The notes: a model not told the origin generated them from the letters alone. A DNA stretch of 64,000 nucleotides from Streptomyces sp. SN-593 (GCF_016756395.1 NZ_AP018365.1:7692001-7756000); one strand, 5' to 3'. Positions 18,883-27,853 are shown, numbered from the stretch's first letter. Numbers and translations are program-made.

Positions 18883-20155
18883 CCGCCCCGCCGCCCCCCG
18901 CTGGCTCGGCCGGACCACGGTCGCCGGGCTGCGGTCCCACCGCCCGGCGCGGGCGGGCGGCGCGTATCGCCGGGAGGGTGAGCACGCTGGCCACCGCCGA
19001 GACCTGCCACACCAGGCCGAAGCCGAGCACGCGGGACGTGCCGGCGAGCACCGAGACGGGGCCGGCCGCGGCCAGCCCGACGGGGCCGAGGACGAAGGCA
19101 CCGAAGGAGCCGTAGGCGCTCACCCGGGCGAGGACGTCCGGCGGCACCTCGCGCTGCACGCCGGCGGTGTACAGCGTGGTGCACAACGCCGAGCCCACGC
19201 CGCCCGCGAAGGCCGCGGCGCAGACCCAGGCGAGGGGCAGTCCGGCGGCGAGCGTGGCGGGAGGCAGCGACCAGCCGAGCGAGGCCGCCGTCCCCACGAG
19301 AAGGGGGCGGTGCGGGCGGCGCCCGAGCAGTGCGAGGCCGCCCGCCACCGCGCCGGCACCGTAGCCGGCCATCACCAGCCCCCACGCCGCCGAACCGCCG
19401 AGCCGGCGTTGGGCGACCACGGGACCCAGGACCAGGAACGGTGCCCAGACGAAGAGGTTCATCAGGCCCACGTGCGCCGTGGTGACCCACAGCCAGGTGC
19501 GGGAGCGGAACGCGTCCCAACCGCTCCTCAGGTCCGCCGCGAAGGACGAGGCGGGTGCGGCGGAACGGACCGTACGCGGCAGCAGCAGGAGCGCCACCAC
19601 GCTCACGCCGTAGCTGGCCGCGTCGAGCGCGAGCACGCTGGACGCACCGCTGACGGCGGTCAGGACGCCGGCGAGCGCCGGGCCCGCGATCGAGGTCGCC
19701 GAAGCGGCCATGCCCAGCAGGGCGTTGGCGTCCGAGAGCGCCGCGTCGGGGGCGAGGCGCGGGATGAGGGCGTTGAGCGCGGGGGTGAAGAGCGCTTCGG
19801 CCGCGCCCCACAGGGCGACGAGTGCGACCAGCGCCCAGAGCGGCGGCTTCGCCCCGAGCAGCAGGAGGGCGAGGGCGCCCTGCGTGAGGCAGCGAACCGT
19901 GTCGGCTGTCAGCATCACCTGCCGGCTGCCGAGCCGGTCCGCGACGACACCGCCGGCGAGCAGGACCAGGACGAGCGGCACGATCCGGGCGGTGAGCACG
20001 AAGCCGAGTTCCGTGCCTCCGCCGCCGGTCGTGAGGATCGCGAAGGCGAGCGCGACGGATGCGGTCGAGGAACCGAGCAGCGAGGTGGCGTAACCGATGA
20101 AGAAGCGGCGGAAGTCCTGGGCGCGGAGGGCGCAGAGGCCGGAAGGGAGGGGCAT
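18818..20155 (-). CDS. MFS transporter (enterobactin-exporter-like)
   Basis: A 445-aa integral membrane protein with about 12 hydrophobic segments. LVLLAGGVVADRLGSRQVMLTADTVR contains the MFS loop 2-3 motif (D-R-x-G-x-R/K). The beginning (LCALRAQDFRRFFIGYATSLLGSS) is typical of the MFS_3 efflux group. ATG 20155 follows a GGAGGG-rich leader. The last roughly 45 residues are a hydrophilic Arg/Gly/Pro-rich tail that overlaps the YdjM-like gene. It probably exports a small molecule by proton antiport. The 135-bp gap to the integrase remnant contains an AT-rich tract (20203-20250) likely to hold promoters. Confidence 0.88.
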   Translation of the reverse strand: MPLPSGLCALRAQDFRRFFIGYATSLLGSSTASVALAFAILTTGGGGTELGFVLTARIVPLVLVLLAGGVVADRLGSRQVMLTADTVRCLTQGALALLLLGAKPPLWALVALVALWGAAEALFTPALNALIPRLAPDAALSDANALLGMAASATSIAGPALAGVLTAVSGASSVLALDAASYGVSVVALLLLPRTVRSAAPASSFAADLRSGWDAFRSRTWLWVTTAHVGLMNLFVWAPFLVLGPVVAQRRLGGSAAWGLVMAGYGAGAVAGGLALLGRRPHRPLLVGTAASLGWSLPPATLAAGLPLAWVCAAAFAGGVGSALCTTLYTAGVQREVPPDVLARVSAYGSFGAFVLGPVGLAAAGPVSVLAGTSRVLGFGLVWQVSAVASVLTLPAIRAARPRRAVGPQPGDRGPAEPAGGGGAVSRRTRGRRRRRLHPRRRTPA

Positions 20156-20290
20156 GCGCGCAGCGTGCGGGTCCCGGCCGACGACACGCCAGACAGGGCG
20201 CCGAAAAAACCTGAGTCGAGAGGGGTCAAGTTATGCTCGTATCGGGACGGGCCGGATGGTGTTTACTGCGGTGATCTCGGGGAGGGTGGG

Positions 20291-21043
20291 ATGAGTCGAC
20301 CCGTCGAGTACGCGGTGGCGGTGGAGCGGTTCGTCGCGGCCGCGCCGCTGGGAGCCGGATCGCGCCGTGTCTACCGGATCGCCCTCACCACCTGGGCCTG
20401 GCCGCTGGTGGACAAGGCACCGCCGGTGGGGGAGGAGCGGCGGGGCGCTGTGCCGCCGGCCGTGCCGCTCGCCCTGCTCGACGCCCCGCACACCGGCCGG
20501 AGACTGCGGGACGCCTTCGTTCGGCGGGCCGACGCGGTAGGCGCCCGCACCGCCAACCGCGAGCTGTCGATCCTCGCGGCCGCGCTGAACTGGTGGCGTG
20601 GGCAGGGGTGGTTGGAGACGGACCCGATCGCCGGGGTGAACCGGCTGCCGGCATCGGCCGCCCGGCCGCCCGGACCGCGGCTCGACGCCCAGCAGACCCG
20701 GGCCGTACTCGGTCTCCCCGTCCCCCTGCGGGAGAAGGCCCTCTGGCACCTGCTGCACGAGAGCGGGGCGACCATCGACCGCGTCCTCGCCCTCGACATC
20801 GACGACTTGGACCTGGCCGGCCGCCGCACCCGGGGACGCGCCCCACTGCACTGGGGCGACGGCGCCGCCGCGCTGCTGCCGCTGCTCACCCTCGGCCGAC
20901 TCGACGGGCCGCTGTTCGCGACCGGTCGGGGGCGGCTGTCCTATCGGCGGGCCGCTGAGGTCTTCACGGCCGCCACCCGCCCGCTCGACCCCCGCGGCCG
21001 CGGGTGGACACTGCGGGGGCTGGCGCCGGCGGGGCGGGGGTAG
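20291..21043 (+). pseudogene. Tyrosine recombinase/integrase remnant, 3'-truncated
   Basis: A 250-aa reading frame with an intact SAM-like core-binding domain (ERFVAAAPLGAGSRRVYRIALTTWAWPL; NRELSILAAALNWWRGQGWLETDPI). The start of the catalytic domain follows (EKALWHLLHESGATIDRVLALDIDDLDL). At the box I position where recombinases have an Arg (G-L-R-x-x-E), this sequence has Thr (G-A-T-I-D-R). The frame ends at WTLRGLAPAGRG, exactly where box II (HxLRH) should begin, so the His, second Arg and Tyr nucleophile are absent. It still has a strong GGGGAGGG Shine-Dalgarno sequence. No attachment sites or element genes are nearby. It overlaps the LysR gene by 80 bp. Confidence 0.7.
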
Positions 21044-21905
21044 GGGACGGGCGGGAAGCGCCCATCCCCCGGGCGTCCGCGGCGGCGGCCGCCGCCCGCA
21101 CCAGCGCGGCCACGCCCAGGCTGTGGGAGTGCTCCGGCCAGGCGATGACGAGGACCGCCGGCCGGCAGTCCGCGAGGGGGACGTAGGCGACGGCCCGGCG
21201 CGGGTAGCGCGCCGCGACCGACCGGGGCAGGACGGTCGCGGTGGCGCCGAGGCCCACCAGCGCCAGCAGTTGCGCGAGGTCGTGCACGCCGTGCGCGCCG
21301 ATGTCGCGCTCGGCCCGGTCGTCGATCTCGTCGGCGTTGATGCCGAGGTCGGACGGCCGGACGGTGGCGGCGCCGGCGAGCGGATGGCCGGCGGGCAGCG
21401 CCGCGACACGGGGTTCGAGGGCGACGACGTCCGCGTCGATGCCGCCCGGGTCGTAGGGCTGGAACATCAGGGCGGCGTCGGCCTCGCCGGTCCGCAGCAG
21501 CCGCGCGTGCTCCCGCCACCCGCACAGCCGCACGGAGACGGGTTCGGCGTCGGGTTCCTCGGCGACCGCGGCGAGGACGTGCTCCAGCAGCCCGCCGTCG
21601 GCGTCGGCCTTCACGGCGAGCACCAGGCGGCGGTCCGGCGCCGAGGCCCGGACGGTACGACGGGTGGCCGCGTCGAGCGACTCCAGGGCGGGCCGCACCT
21701 GGGCGAGCAGCACCTCGCCCGGCACGGTCAGTTCCACGACCCGGGTGGAGCGCTCGAACAGTCGCACCCCGAGTTCGGCCTCCAGGTTGCGGATCGCCCG
21801 GGACGGCGCGGGGGCGGCGATCCCCAGCCGCTCCGCGGCGCGGGTGAAGTTGCGCTGCTCCGCCACGGCGACGAAGTAGCGCAGGGGTCGGGATTCCACG
21901 GCCAT
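20964..21905 (-). CDS. LysR-family transcriptional regulator
   Basis: A 313-aa regulator. The N-terminal winged helix is typical (LRYFVAVAEQRNFTRAAERLGIAAPAPSRAIRNLEAELGVRLFERSTRVVELT). A periplasmic-binding-like effector domain follows (VSVRLCGWREHARLLRTGEADAALMF; VAALPAGHPLA). The start is ATG 21905, with ATG 21914 possible. The final roughly 35 residues are a low-complexity Pro/Gly/Arg tail running into the integrase remnant, so the natural end of the gene may have been altered there. It is divergent from the quinone oxidoreductase gene at 22084, the usual arrangement when a LysR protein controls its neighbour. Confidence 0.9.
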   Translation of the reverse strand: MAVESRPLRYFVAVAEQRNFTRAAERLGIAAPAPSRAIRNLEAELGVRLFERSTRVVELTVPGEVLLAQVRPALESLDAATRRTVRASAPDRRLVLAVKADADGGLLEHVLAAVAEEPDAEPVSVRLCGWREHARLLRTGEADAALMFQPYDPGGIDADVVALEPRVAALPAGHPLAGAATVRPSDLGINADEIDDRAERDIGAHGVHDLAQLLALVGLGATATVLPRSVAARYPRRAVAYVPLADCRPAVLVIAWPEHSHSLGVAALVRAAAAAADARGMGASRPSPTPAPPAPAPAVSTRGRGGRAGGWRP

Positions 21906-21994
21906 GGGACACATGATGACCTGATCGGACAGGGGATTGTTGCCTTCTCGTTCACAGTCGATGCCGGGACGGTCGTTCTCCCGCTCCCCGCGCG

Positions 21995-22009
21995 CCTCCA
22001 GACTGGAGG
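21995..22009. promoter_or_regulatory. Candidate LysR operator
   Basis: CCTCCA-GAC-TGGAGG, a perfect 6-bp inverted repeat, lies 89 bp before the LysR start and 74 bp before the oxidoreductase start. Confidence 0.45.
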
Positions 22010-22083
22010 TGCCGCGGGGCGCGGAAGGTGGCGATGGCCTGCGGCGGAACAGGACCAGGACCAGACGGAACGGAGCGAGGACC

Positions 22084-23055
22084 ATGCGCGCGGTCGGCAT
22101 CGAGCGGTTCGGCGACACCCCGGAACTCAGGGAGATGCCCGAACCCGAGCCGGGCGGCGGCCAGGTGCGGATCGCCGTCGAGGCCGCGGCGACCAACCCG
22201 CTGGACCTGGCCGTCGCCTCGGGGGCGCTCGCGGAGCTCGGAACGTACCGCTTCCCGCTCACCCTCGGCATGGACGGCGCGGGCACGGTCATCGCGGTCG
22301 GCGACGGCGTCACCGGGTTCCGGGTCGGCGAGCGCGTCTTCGGCCAGTTCTGGGGCAGCCCCTACCAGTTCGGCACCTTCGCGGACGTCTGCGTGGTGCA
22401 GGCGGCCCCCGCGCTCGGCGCGCTCGCCGTCGTCCCGGACGAGCTGCCCGGCCGGGTGGCCGCCGCCCTGCCGACCGCCGGCATGACCGCGCTCGGCGTC
22501 CTCGACCACGCGCGGGTCCCCGCGGGCGGCACCCTGCTGGTCATCGGCGCCACGGGAGGGGTCGGGACGTTCGCTGTGCAGGCCGCCGCGGCCCGCGGCA
22601 TCCGCGTGCTCGCGACCGCCACCGGCCGCTCCGGCGACACGGCCGACCGGCTGCGGGACCTCGGCGCCGACGCGGTCGTCACCGGCGGCGCGCAGCCCCT
22701 CGACCAGGCGCTGCGCGATCTCGCGCCCGGCGGCGTGGACGCGGTCCTCGACGCCGTCGGCGACCGCGCGCTCACCGGCGGCGTGGCGGCCTCCGTACGA
22801 GAGGGCGGCGCCCTGCTCTCGACGGCATTCGGGCTCGACGACCGCCTCCTGGCCGACCGCCGGATCCGCGCCGCCCACTACCGCCTCGACCGCAAGCCGG
22901 AACGGCTCGCCGAACTGGCGGAGCTCGCCGCCTCGGGCGCCCTGCGGCCCGTCATCGGCGCCGAGGTCCCGCTCCAGGACACCCCGCGGGCCCTCACCGG
23001 GGACGTCCCGATCGCGGGCGGCCTGCGGGGCAAGACCGTCATCCGGGTGAGCTGA
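22084..23055 (+). CDS. NADP-dependent quinone oxidoreductase-like medium-chain dehydrogenase
   Basis: A 323-aa zinc-independent MDR enzyme (quinone oxidoreductase / zeta-crystallin group). It has the substrate-side segment EAAATNPLDLAVASGAL, GMDGAGTVIAVGDGVTGFRVGERV, and the nucleotide-binding GGTLLVIGATGGVGTFAVQAAAARG near residue 150. The zinc-ligand cysteines of alcohol dehydrogenases are absent. It probably reduces quinones or alkenal-like electrophiles with NADPH. ATG 22084 follows GGAGCGAGG. It is divergent from, and probably controlled by, the LysR gene. Confidence 0.9.
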   Translation: MRAVGIERFGDTPELREMPEPEPGGGQVRIAVEAAATNPLDLAVASGALAELGTYRFPLTLGMDGAGTVIAVGDGVTGFRVGERVFGQFWGSPYQFGTFADVCVVQAAPALGALAVVPDELPGRVAAALPTAGMTALGVLDHARVPAGGTLLVIGATGGVGTFAVQAAAARGIRVLATATGRSGDTADRLRDLGADAVVTGGAQPLDQALRDLAPGGVDAVLDAVGDRALTGGVAASVREGGALLSTAFGLDDRLLADRRIRAAHYRLDRKPERLAELAELAASGALRPVIGAEVPLQDTPRALTGDVPIAGGLRGKTVIRVS

Positions 23056-23212
23056 GGTGCGCTGAGCCGGGCTGAGGCGAACCGGGCCGAGCCGAGGCGC
23101 CCAGGGGCGAGGTGTTCAGAGGCGAGCTGCCCGGAGCCGAGGTGCGCCGAGGTGAGGTGTGCACAGGTGAGGTGCGCCGGGGCAAGGCGGGACGAGCGCG
23201 GAAACACCCGCC
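23056..23212 (+). repeat. Degenerate GAGGTGCGC-like repeats
   Basis: The gap between two converging genes is made of imperfect repeats of GAGGYG(C/A)GCxGAGCCG-like units (for example GAGGTGCGCTGAG, GAGGTGCGCCGAG and GAGGTGCGCCGGG), with no reading frame of its own. Confidence 0.5.
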
Positions 23213-24997
23213 TCACCCGTGCCAGGACCGCCACAGCGCCGCGTACGCCCCCTCGGCCTCCACCAACTGGTGGTGGCTGCCCAGCTCGCTGATCCGGCCC
23301 TCCTCGACCACCGCGATCACGTCCGCGTCGTGCGCGGTGTGCAGGCGGTGGGCGATGGCCACCACGGTCCGGCCGTCCAGCACCTTCGACAGCGAGCGTT
23401 CGAGGTGCCGGGCGGCGCGCGGATCGAGCAGGGAGGTCGCCTCGTCGAGCACCAGGGTGTGCGGGTCGGCCAGCACCAGGCGGGCGAGGGCCAGTTGCTG
23501 GGCCTGCGCCGGGGTCAGCGTGGCGCCGCCGGAGCCCACCTCGGTGTCCAGGCCGTCCTGGAGCGCTCGCGCCCACTCCTGCGCGTCCACGGCGGCCAGC
23601 GCCTCCCACAGCTCCCCGTCGCCGGCGGCCGGCCGGGCCAGCCGCAGGTTGTCGCGCAGGGTGCCGACGAAGACGTGGTGCTCCTGGTTGACGAGGGCGA
23701 CGTGCTCCCGGACGCGCTCGGCCGGCATCCGGGCCAGCGCGGCACCTCCGAGGGTCACCTCGCCGGTGCGCGGCGCGTACAGCCCGGCCAGCAGCCGGCC
23801 GAGCGTGGACTTGCCCGCGCCCGACGGGCCGACCAGGGCCAGCCGGGTGCCGGGCGGCACGTCGAGCGAGACGTCGTGCAGCACATCGGTGCCTTCGGTG
23901 TAGCCGAAGCGCACCTGGTCCGCCGTCATGGTCCGGCCCTCCGGCGCCAGCTCCCCGTCGCCCTCCTCGACCGCGACCTCGCGCACCCCGACCAGCCGGG
24001 CCAGCGACGCCTGCGCGGTCTGCAACTCGTCGTACCAGCGCAGCATCAGGCCGATCGGGTCGACCAGCATCTGCGCGTACATCGCCCCCGTGGTCAGCGC
24101 GCCCACCGCGAGCCAGCCGTGCAGCGCGAAGCCGCCGCCGATCATCAGCACCGAGGTGAGGATGAGGACGTGCGTCATCGTGATCGCGGGGAAGAGCACG
24201 CTGCGCAGCCACAGCGTGTAGCGGCTCCAGTCGATCCAGGTGCGCAGCCGGGTGCGGGACAGCTCCTCGCGACGCTCGCCCAGGCCGTGCGCCTCGATGG
24301 TGCGGCCGGCGTCCACGGTCTCGGCGAGCGCGGCGGCGACGGCCGCGTAGCTCGCCACCTCCGCGCGGTAGGCCCGCGGTGCCCGCCGGAAGTACCAGCG
24401 GCAGCCCGCGACCAGCAGCGGCAGCGCCACCAGCACGGCCAGCGCCAGCGGCGGAGCGGTCACCGCCAGCGCGCCGATCAGCAGCAGCGCCCACACCACG
24501 GCGATCGCGAGCTGCGGCACCGCCTCGCGCATCGCCTCCGAGAGCCGGTCCACGTCGGTGGTGATCCGCGACAGCAGGTCCCCGGTGCCGGCCCGCTCCA
24601 GCACCCCCGGCGGCAGCGAGACCGCCCGTACCAGGAAGTCCTCGCGCAGGTCGGCGAGCATCCGCTCGCCCAGCACCGCCCCGCGCAGCCGTACCAGCCG
24701 CACGAAGCACGCCTGCACGGCCAGCGCGGCCAGGAACAGGCAGACGGTACGCGTCAGGTGGATGTCGCGGCGACCGTCCGCCAGGTCCTGCACCAGGTCG
24801 CCCAGCAGGAACGGACCGACCATCGACGCCACGACCGCGACGGTGTTGACGCCGAGCAGCAGCGCGAAAGCGCCGCGGTGCCGGCGGGCCAGCTCCCGGA
24901 CATAGCCGCGTACCGTGGCCGGTGAGCCGACCGGCAGTGTGACGTTGTCCGCGACCGGCGCCGACGGGTCGTGCTCCGGCGGTCGTACGCCGATCAT
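23213..24997 (-). CDS. ABC exporter half-transporter, canonical Walker A but degenerate signature
   Basis: A 594-aa protein with six membrane segments followed by a nucleotide-binding domain. Walker A GPSGAGKST is near residue 390, Walker B is TLVLDEATSLLD, and the switch His is in VVAIAHRL. The ABC signature near residue 494 reads LTPAQ instead of LSGGQ. Its ATG overlaps the stop of the upstream half-transporter (ATGA at 24994-24997), so the two are translationally coupled. They complement each other's defects, as expected for a heterodimeric exporter of drug, lipid or peptide type. The substrate is unknown. Confidence 0.92.
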   Translation of the reverse strand: MIGVRPPEHDPSAPVADNVTLPVGSPATVRGYVRELARRHRGAFALLLGVNTVAVVASMVGPFLLGDLVQDLADGRRDIHLTRTVCLFLAALAVQACFVRLVRLRGAVLGERMLADLREDFLVRAVSLPPGVLERAGTGDLLSRITTDVDRLSEAMREAVPQLAIAVVWALLLIGALAVTAPPLALAVLVALPLLVAGCRWYFRRAPRAYRAEVASYAAVAAALAETVDAGRTIEAHGLGERREELSRTRLRTWIDWSRYTLWLRSVLFPAITMTHVLILTSVLMIGGGFALHGWLAVGALTTGAMYAQMLVDPIGLMLRWYDELQTAQASLARLVGVREVAVEEGDGELAPEGRTMTADQVRFGYTEGTDVLHDVSLDVPPGTRLALVGPSGAGKSTLGRLLAGLYAPRTGEVTLGGAALARMPAERVREHVALVNQEHHVFVGTLRDNLRLARPAAGDGELWEALAAVDAQEWARALQDGLDTEVGSGGATLTPAQAQQLALARLVLADPHTLVLDEATSLLDPRAARHLERSLSKVLDGRTVVAIAHRLHTAHDADVIAVVEEGRISELGSHHQLVEAEGAYAALWRSWHG

Positions 24998-27003
24998 GCG
25001 GACTCCTCCTCCATCGACATGTCGCCATGGGCGTCGACCGCGCCGGTTGCGCCGCTGCCACCGCCCGGTCCGCCCGCTCCCGCGGGGTCCGCCGCGGCTT
25101 TGTTCCCCTGGACGCCGTCCTCCTGGACGTCGCCCTCGCGCGTGACCACGGACCGGTACAGCGGGGTGCTGCGCAGCAGGTCGTGGTGGCTGCCGGCGGC
25201 CAGCGCGGCACCGTCGTGCACGAACACCACCCGGTCGGCGCGGTCGAGCACCAGCGGGCTCGACGTGAACACCACGGTGGTGCGGCCGGCGCGGACCTCC
25301 CGCAGACCGCGCGCGATCCGCGCCTCGGTGTGCGCGTCGACCGCCGACGTCGGCTCGTCGAGCACCAGCACCTCGGGGTCCGCCACCAGCGAGCGGGCCA
25401 GCGCGAGCCGCTGCCGCTGCCCGCCGGACAGCGACCGGCCGCGCTCGATGATCCGGGCCCGCATCGCGTCCCGGGAGCCCGCGTCGGCACCGGCCAGGGA
25501 GCGCACCAGCGCGTCGAGCACGTCGCCGCACTGCGCGGCGTCCAGCGCGGCCGGCGCGGCCACGCGGCCCGAGGCGGGCACGTCGAGCAGTTCGGCCAGG
25601 GTGCCGGACAGCAGCACCGGGTCCTTGTCGTGGACCAGCACCGCCGAACGGGCCGCCGCGAGCGGTACGGCGTCCAGCGCCCTGCCGCCCAGCAGCACCG
25701 AGGGCTCCCCCGCCACGCCGACGGGGCTGTGCCCGCCCAGCCGGTCGGCGAGCCGCCCCGCGGCGTCCGGGTCCCCGCACACCACCGCCGTGAGCAGCCC
25801 CGACGACGCCAGCAGACCGGTGGCCGGGTCGTAGAGGTCGCCCGACAGCGCGCCCGGGTCCGTCTCCCCGGCCGGTCGGCCCGGGTCCCCGGTGCCCTCC
25901 TGCGGGCCGGAGGAGCCGGCCGCCGCCGCGCCGTCCGCTCCGGCCCCGGCCGCGCCAGCCGCCCCGGCCCCGGCCGCGCCGCCAACCGCCGTCCCCTCGA
26001 CGTCGCCGCGCCGCAGCGCCAGCACCCGCGCGGCACGCTTCGCCGACGGCCGGGAGAACGACCACGCCATGGCGATCTCCTCGAAGTTCTGCAACGGGAA
26101 CATCAGGAACGACACCGAGCCGTAGACCGTGACCAGCTCGCCGACCGAGATCCGCCCGTCCAGCGCGAGCCGTGCCCCGTACCAGGCGACGCCGACCAGC
26201 AGCAGGCCCGGCAGCGCGACCTGGACGGCCGCGATGGTGGCCCACATCCGGGCGCTGTGCACGGCCGCCCGGCGTACCTCCTGGGACACCCGGCGGTAGC
26301 GGTCGAGGAACAGCTCCTCGCCACCGATCCCGCGCAGCACCCGCAGCCCCGCCACGGTGTCGGCCGCCAGCTCCGTCGCCCGGCCGCCCTTCTCCCGCTG
26401 GAGGTCGGCACGGCGGGTGGCCGCGGGCAGCAGCGGCAGCACGGACAGCGCCAGCACCGGCACGGACGCGGCGACCACGACGCCGAGCCTCGGTTCGTAG
26501 ACGAGCAGCGCCACGGCGACGCCGACGGTGGCCAGCAGCGCCGAGGTGAAGCGCGCCAGTGCCTCGACGAACCAGCCGATCTTCTCGACGTCGCCGGTGC
26601 TGACCGCGACCACCTCGCCGGCCGCGACCCGCCGGGTCAGGACCGCGCCCAGCTCGACGGCCTTGGCCGCGAGGAGCTGCTGCACCTTCGTGGCGGCGCT
26701 GATCCAGTTGGTGACCGCGGTGCGGTGCAGCATCGTGTCGCCGAGCGCGGTGAGCAGGCCGAGCACGAGCAGCACGGCGCCGGCCAGCACCAGCCGGGTG
26801 CCCGAACGGTCCACCACGGCCTGCACGGCCACCCCCACGACGGCGGGGAAGCACGCCACCGACGCCATGTGGAGGGTGCCCCACGCGGCGGCGGCGGCCT
26901 GGCCGCGCCACTGGCCCCACTCCAGCCAGATCAGGAGCCGGCGGCCGGAACGGGTGTCGGGCCGACCGGGGTCGGCGAAGGGGAGAGCGCTGAGGGACGG
27001 CAT
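24994..27003 (-). CDS. ABC exporter half-transporter with degenerate Walker A and intact signature
   Basis: A 669-aa protein with an N-terminal six-helix membrane domain (LLIWLEWGQWRGQAAAAAWGTLHMASVACFPAVVGVAVQAVV and later segments). The nucleotide-binding domain has no Walker A lysine: where GxxGxGKST should be, near residue 408, it reads VVCGDPDAAGRLA. The signature LSGGQRQRLALARSL (from about residue 525) and Walker B VLVLDEPTSAVD are intact. The switch His is replaced (VVFTSSP). A long Ala/Gly linker lies between the membrane and ATP domains (about residues 335-365), and the C-terminus is Gly/Glu-rich. Start ATG 27003. It is divergent from mscL. Confidence 0.9.
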   Translation of the reverse strand: MPSLSALPFADPGRPDTRSGRRLLIWLEWGQWRGQAAAAAWGTLHMASVACFPAVVGVAVQAVVDRSGTRLVLAGAVLLVLGLLTALGDTMLHRTAVTNWISAATKVQQLLAAKAVELGAVLTRRVAAGEVVAVSTGDVEKIGWFVEALARFTSALLATVGVAVALLVYEPRLGVVVAASVPVLALSVLPLLPAATRRADLQREKGGRATELAADTVAGLRVLRGIGGEELFLDRYRRVSQEVRRAAVHSARMWATIAAVQVALPGLLLVGVAWYGARLALDGRISVGELVTVYGSVSFLMFPLQNFEEIAMAWSFSRPSAKRAARVLALRRGDVEGTAVGGAAGAGAAGAAGAGADGAAAAGSSGPQEGTGDPGRPAGETDPGALSGDLYDPATGLLASSGLLTAVVCGDPDAAGRLADRLGGHSPVGVAGEPSVLLGGRALDAVPLAAARSAVLVHDKDPVLLSGTLAELLDVPASGRVAAPAALDAAQCGDVLDALVRSLAGADAGSRDAMRARIIERGRSLSGGQRQRLALARSLVADPEVLVLDEPTSAVDAHTEARIARGLREVRAGRTTVVFTSSPLVLDRADRVVFVHDGAALAAGSHHDLLRSTPLYRSVVTREGDVQEDGVQGNKAAADPAGAGGPGGGSGATGAVDAHGDMSMEEESA

Positions 27004-27313
27004 GGTGTCCTGAGGTGGAGGCGTGGCGTGCGGGCAGGAGTCGGCGCCCGGACGCGGCTGCGACCCGGGCGGAGCGGGAGTCGTACGGAAGTCGTACGGG
27101 CCCGCGCGGCGTTCCGGACGATCCCCCGCAATCGGGCGGAAGCCGTCGGGGGCCGTGCAAGACTCGCTGCGGGCGGGCCACCAGGTCAAATGGTTTTCGC
27201 CGGCCGCGGGTCACCCGTGCGGGTGACCTTGACCACACCCGATTTTGCGGCCGCGTGGCGGGAAACGGCACACTGTGTGGCTCCACATCCTGGTTCAAGA
27301 GGAGACCCCCCAC
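27004..27313. other. Divergent intergenic region of the ABC exporter and mscL
   Basis: No gene. It contains a perfect 20-bp palindrome at 27209-27228 (separate entry) and TTGACC at 27229-27234, a possible -35 without a convincing -10. An AGAGGAGA Shine-Dalgarno sequence lies before mscL. Confidence 0.6.
27209..27228. promoter_or_regulatory. 20-bp perfect palindrome upstream of mscL
   Basis: GGTCACCCGTGCGGGTGACC: 8-bp arms around GTGC, or 9-bp arms around TG. It lies 86 bp before mscL and about 205 bp before the ABC exporter start, a typical position for an operator. The palindrome could also fold as RNA if transcribed. Confidence 0.55.
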
Positions 27314-27784
27314 ATGAAGGGCTTTCGGGCATTCCTGCTGCGCGGCAACGTCGTCGACCTGGCGGTCGGCATCGTCGTCGGTGCGGCGTTCACGGCGCTG
27401 GTGAACGGTTTCGTCGGGGCGTTCCTGACCCCGATCGTCGGCCTGGTGAGCGGTGCGACCGGTGATTTCAGCCACCGCAGCTTCCATGCCTCCGGCGTCA
27501 CCTTCCCGTACGGCGTGTTCATCAACGCGGCGATCAGCTTCGTGATCGTGGCGGCGGTGATCTACTTCCTGGTCGTGCTGCCGATGAACCGCATGCAGGA
27601 GAAGTTCTTCCCGAAGGCGACGGCCGCGCCGACCCGCGAGTGCCCGGAGTGCCTGACGGCCATCCCGGCCGCGGCCAAGCGGTGCAGCGCCTGCACCGCG
27701 GTGCTCACCCCGACCGTGCCGGCTCAGGGCGGCAGCAGCGAGGGGAGCACCGAGGGCGAGGGCGCGGTCGACATCACGAAGTAG
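27314..27784 (+). CDS. mscL: Large-conductance mechanosensitive channel MscL
   Basis: A 156-aa channel protein of the cytoplasmic membrane that opens under hypo-osmotic stress. The signature N-terminus MKGFRAFLLRGNVVDLAVGIVVGAAFTALVNGFV forms the short amphipathic helix and pore helix TM1. TM2 is VFINAAISFVIVAAVIYFLVV. The cytoplasmic tail carries two CxxC knuckles (CPEC and CSAC, 12 residues apart), a possible small zinc ribbon, then an acidic end. ATG 27314 is preceded by AGAGGAGACC. A 12-bp direct repeat follows the stop. Confidence 0.95.
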   Translation: MKGFRAFLLRGNVVDLAVGIVVGAAFTALVNGFVGAFLTPIVGLVSGATGDFSHRSFHASGVTFPYGVFINAAISFVIVAAVIYFLVVLPMNRMQEKFFPKATAAPTRECPECLTAIPAAAKRCSACTAVLTPTVPAQGGSSEGSTEGEGAVDITK

Positions 27785-27800
27785 CCTCCCCCTGGTGAAC

Positions 27801-27832
27801 GGCGCGCCGCACGGGTGAGTGGCGCGCCGCAC
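27801..27832. repeat. Direct repeat after mscL
   Basis: GGCGCGCCGCAC occurs twice, 20 bp apart (27801-27812 and 27821-27832), between the convergent mscL and marR-type genes. Confidence 0.6.
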
Positions 27833-27853
27833 CCGCGTCCGCGCCCCTACTCC

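Noticed and set aside
20156..22083. An integrated mobile element around the integrase remnant
   Set aside because: No second element gene, direct-repeat boundary, tRNA target or composition shift was found. Only a truncated recombinase is present.
25027..27465. 812-codon plus-strand frame opposite the ABC half-transporter
   Set aside because: His/Gln/Arg-rich shadow of the conserved ABC gene on the other strand.
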